Below, piece after piece: positions 62,396 to 64,000 of a stretch of 64,000 nt of DNA (within the stretch, counting starts at the first letter, position 1; the number at the start of each line of letters is the position of its first letter). Source of the DNA: Opisthorchis felineus (taxonomy: Eukaryota > Platyhelminthes > Trematoda > Opisthorchiida > Opisthorchiidae); the NCBI GenBank assembly GCA_004794785.1, contig SJOL01009403.1, positions 1,692,162 through 1,756,161 of the forward strand, given 5' to 3'. The notes beneath the pieces were generated by a model, which was not told where the DNA came from, did not search any database, and was given only the letters and a program-made list of their open reading frames with translations. The position numbers and the translations under genes were made by a program.

Positions 62396-64000
62396 TATTA
62401 GGGGTTAAAGTGGTGAAACATTTCAGACAAGCTCTCTTACTGTGTTAAGGTTTTAGAAATCCACATTTAAACTTGCCAGACTTTCACTTTTCAGTGAGCT
62501 GCTAAAATGTTCTCACTTTGGTTTATCGGAACACCACCCGACTAACAGTAGCAAATCGCACACTCACTCACGGTGAGTCACTATCGGTCATTAGCTGACG
62601 CCGTCTCGCACCCGCACTCTGAAGTCACTGAGCTGATAGCCTGCTGAATGTCGTCGACGTCAAGACTAGTAATATTCCAACTATAAGCCCAAAGTTGGGT
62701 GAGCAGTAAAAGACAGCAGCTACGGCCTTCGGTTCACTCGGTTTCGGGTGTAATTCCTATTTTTCAGTAAGTTGCAATTTCCTTCCAAAACACGTACCGA
62801 AATCAGCAAACGGTTTGCCGTCTTTCCGTTCGCATTACGTGTAATTTAGCTTTCCATTCAAGACTGGACAAACCTTTGCTATGTTTGTAAGTTCCTACAC
62901 ATCACTCGAACACCAGCATATTCGCCTGTTCAAACATGCTAATTCGGGCGCATGGAGTGTACCCAAATGGAATTTTGCTAACAGGTTTTCTCACTCTCCT
63001 CATCAGATGATCCTGATACATATGGCGGCAAGGCAGGTAATGTGTACCGCTGTTGAGGTCGAATGGGTGCAGATCTCGGGTCCAGTACATCCTCTCTTTT
63101 TGACGGCTTAATCAGAATCGGCACACCAGAACTCGAGATAGACTGTTCGAACCTGAGTTTTCAGGAGAAATTCTCATTAGTTTTCTGGATATCTTTGAAC
63201 CACTGAGACATTTGTGTCGTTCTTGCTACAGTAGCTGAAGAACATGACTACAGTGGCGCATTTCACCAGTGAACTTTGTATTCTGTTAACACGACCAGTG
63301 CGTCTGAAAATTACTAAAATGCAGTTGAACAGTTCCTACGAAAAGGAGAAGCAAAAACGTGAGTTGAAACAAAGACGGGTTATTGGTAAAGAGAACAGCA
63401 GATAAACAGGGGGCAATAAAGTGTACTGAAGCCACGGTCAGCAAGGACAACCTCAAGCGTAAAACATTATTCATTCGCATTTGGGTTCACACATCTGCAG
63501 CATACCACAAAGCGCGCCTGGTTGGCAGAATCGGTTGTGGGTCGCCTACACACCGCTACAGAAGACAATATGTAGTATCCCAGATTCCTGTTGGTCCATT
63601 TCGTGCTAGTTAATGTCTTAGCTCTCTGTTATCACAATGACTGCAACAGTCACCATGACAACTAATTCGTTTTTGGTTGAAGAAATGCACTCACCGATTT
63701 TTTCGGCATTTTTCATGTCATGAGCCACACCAGGATGTCACGAAGAGTTTTAAAACGGTTCCGTGTGCATGTCCATACAGAGTGGTATAGTTGTTCCAGT
63801 ACTGGCATGCTTTCGTGCTGGTGAATCGAATTATATCAACTGTATGCTACTGTGATTCAGACTGTTAGGAAATGGCCCCCTAACCGTATCTATCTTTGTC
63901 CAAGTAGCTATAATAGAATGGCATTTTTAACCAAGCAAGAAAAGTGAGCCACTAGCGAGAAATGCATCCATCATATTTTTGGGTTAGTTTCAACACAGAC
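62396..64000. other. No gene recognised
   Basis: Short frames on both strands to the end of the window, none with a motif. Confidence 0.35.

Noticed and set aside
62983..63006. Minus-strand CTGATGAG followed by GAAA nine bases later
   Set aside because: The bases between cannot form a stem II hairpin and no flanking helices pair.

Overview
This looks like a stretch of a large, gene-poor, repeat-rich eukaryotic genome, most likely a parasitic flatworm (digenean fluke). Coding sequence is broken into short exons with GT-AG introns of about 1-1.7 kb. There are no bacterial-style operons or ribosome binding sites. The interspersed repeats (RTE-like LINEs ending in short ATG/ATT tails, a Penelope-like element, tRNA-derived SINEs and hammerhead-ribozyme repeats) match what I know of fluke genomes. 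The species cannot be fixed from the sequence alone.

The best gene is on the + strand at about 5.5-10.2 kb. Four exons (5505-5833, 7559-7651, 8614-8824, 10059-10227) join with matching codon phases at all three introns, and a poly(A) signal lies about 200 bp past the stop. They encode the last 266 or so residues of a coiled-coil protein that I cannot name. A 3' LINE scrap sits inside its last intron. A second, weaker unit is on the minus strand at 38.58-39.21 kb: two exon-like blocks joined in phase by a short intron with a GC-AG donor. Exon-like islands on the minus strand at 47.2-47.7, 48.4-48.5, 59.1-59.4 and 60.0-60.1 kb may belong to further genes but are not proven.

Most of what can be recognised is mobile DNA. 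RTE-like LINE remnants lie at 1-290, 2.3-2.6, 9.64-9.80, 31.7-33.75, 41.6-42.2 and 51.8-53.05 kb. A Ty3/Gypsy reverse transcriptase scrap is at 26.4-26.9 kb and a Penelope-like element 3' part with a GIY-YIG domain at 33.8-35.1 kb. A tRNA-derived SINE has seven copies (4.75, 25.2, 28.4, 31.5, 37.4, 53.9 and 60.9 kb). A different family, with tRNA-like box A/B sequence at the centre of long inverted arms, has complete foldback copies at 14.6, 29.0 and 39.8 kb and partial copies at 21.7, 26.0, 36.2 and 50.2 kb.

The most interesting signal is a repeat of about 290 bp carrying a type I hammerhead ribozyme. A 1.5-mer tandem copy at 12.88-13.35 kb (minus) and a copy at 29.9-30.2 kb (plus) both have the full catalytic core, a stem II hairpin and a two-part stem I. 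Degraded copies are at 35.1-35.36, 45.9 and 62.3 kb, one of them abutting the Penelope-like element. This fits a retrozyme-like or Penelope-LTR-derived element that could give small circular RNAs. Between these landmarks are long stretches, for example 15.0-21.7, 21.9-24.8, 42.2-44.9 and 54.1-57.3 kb, where I recognise nothing.
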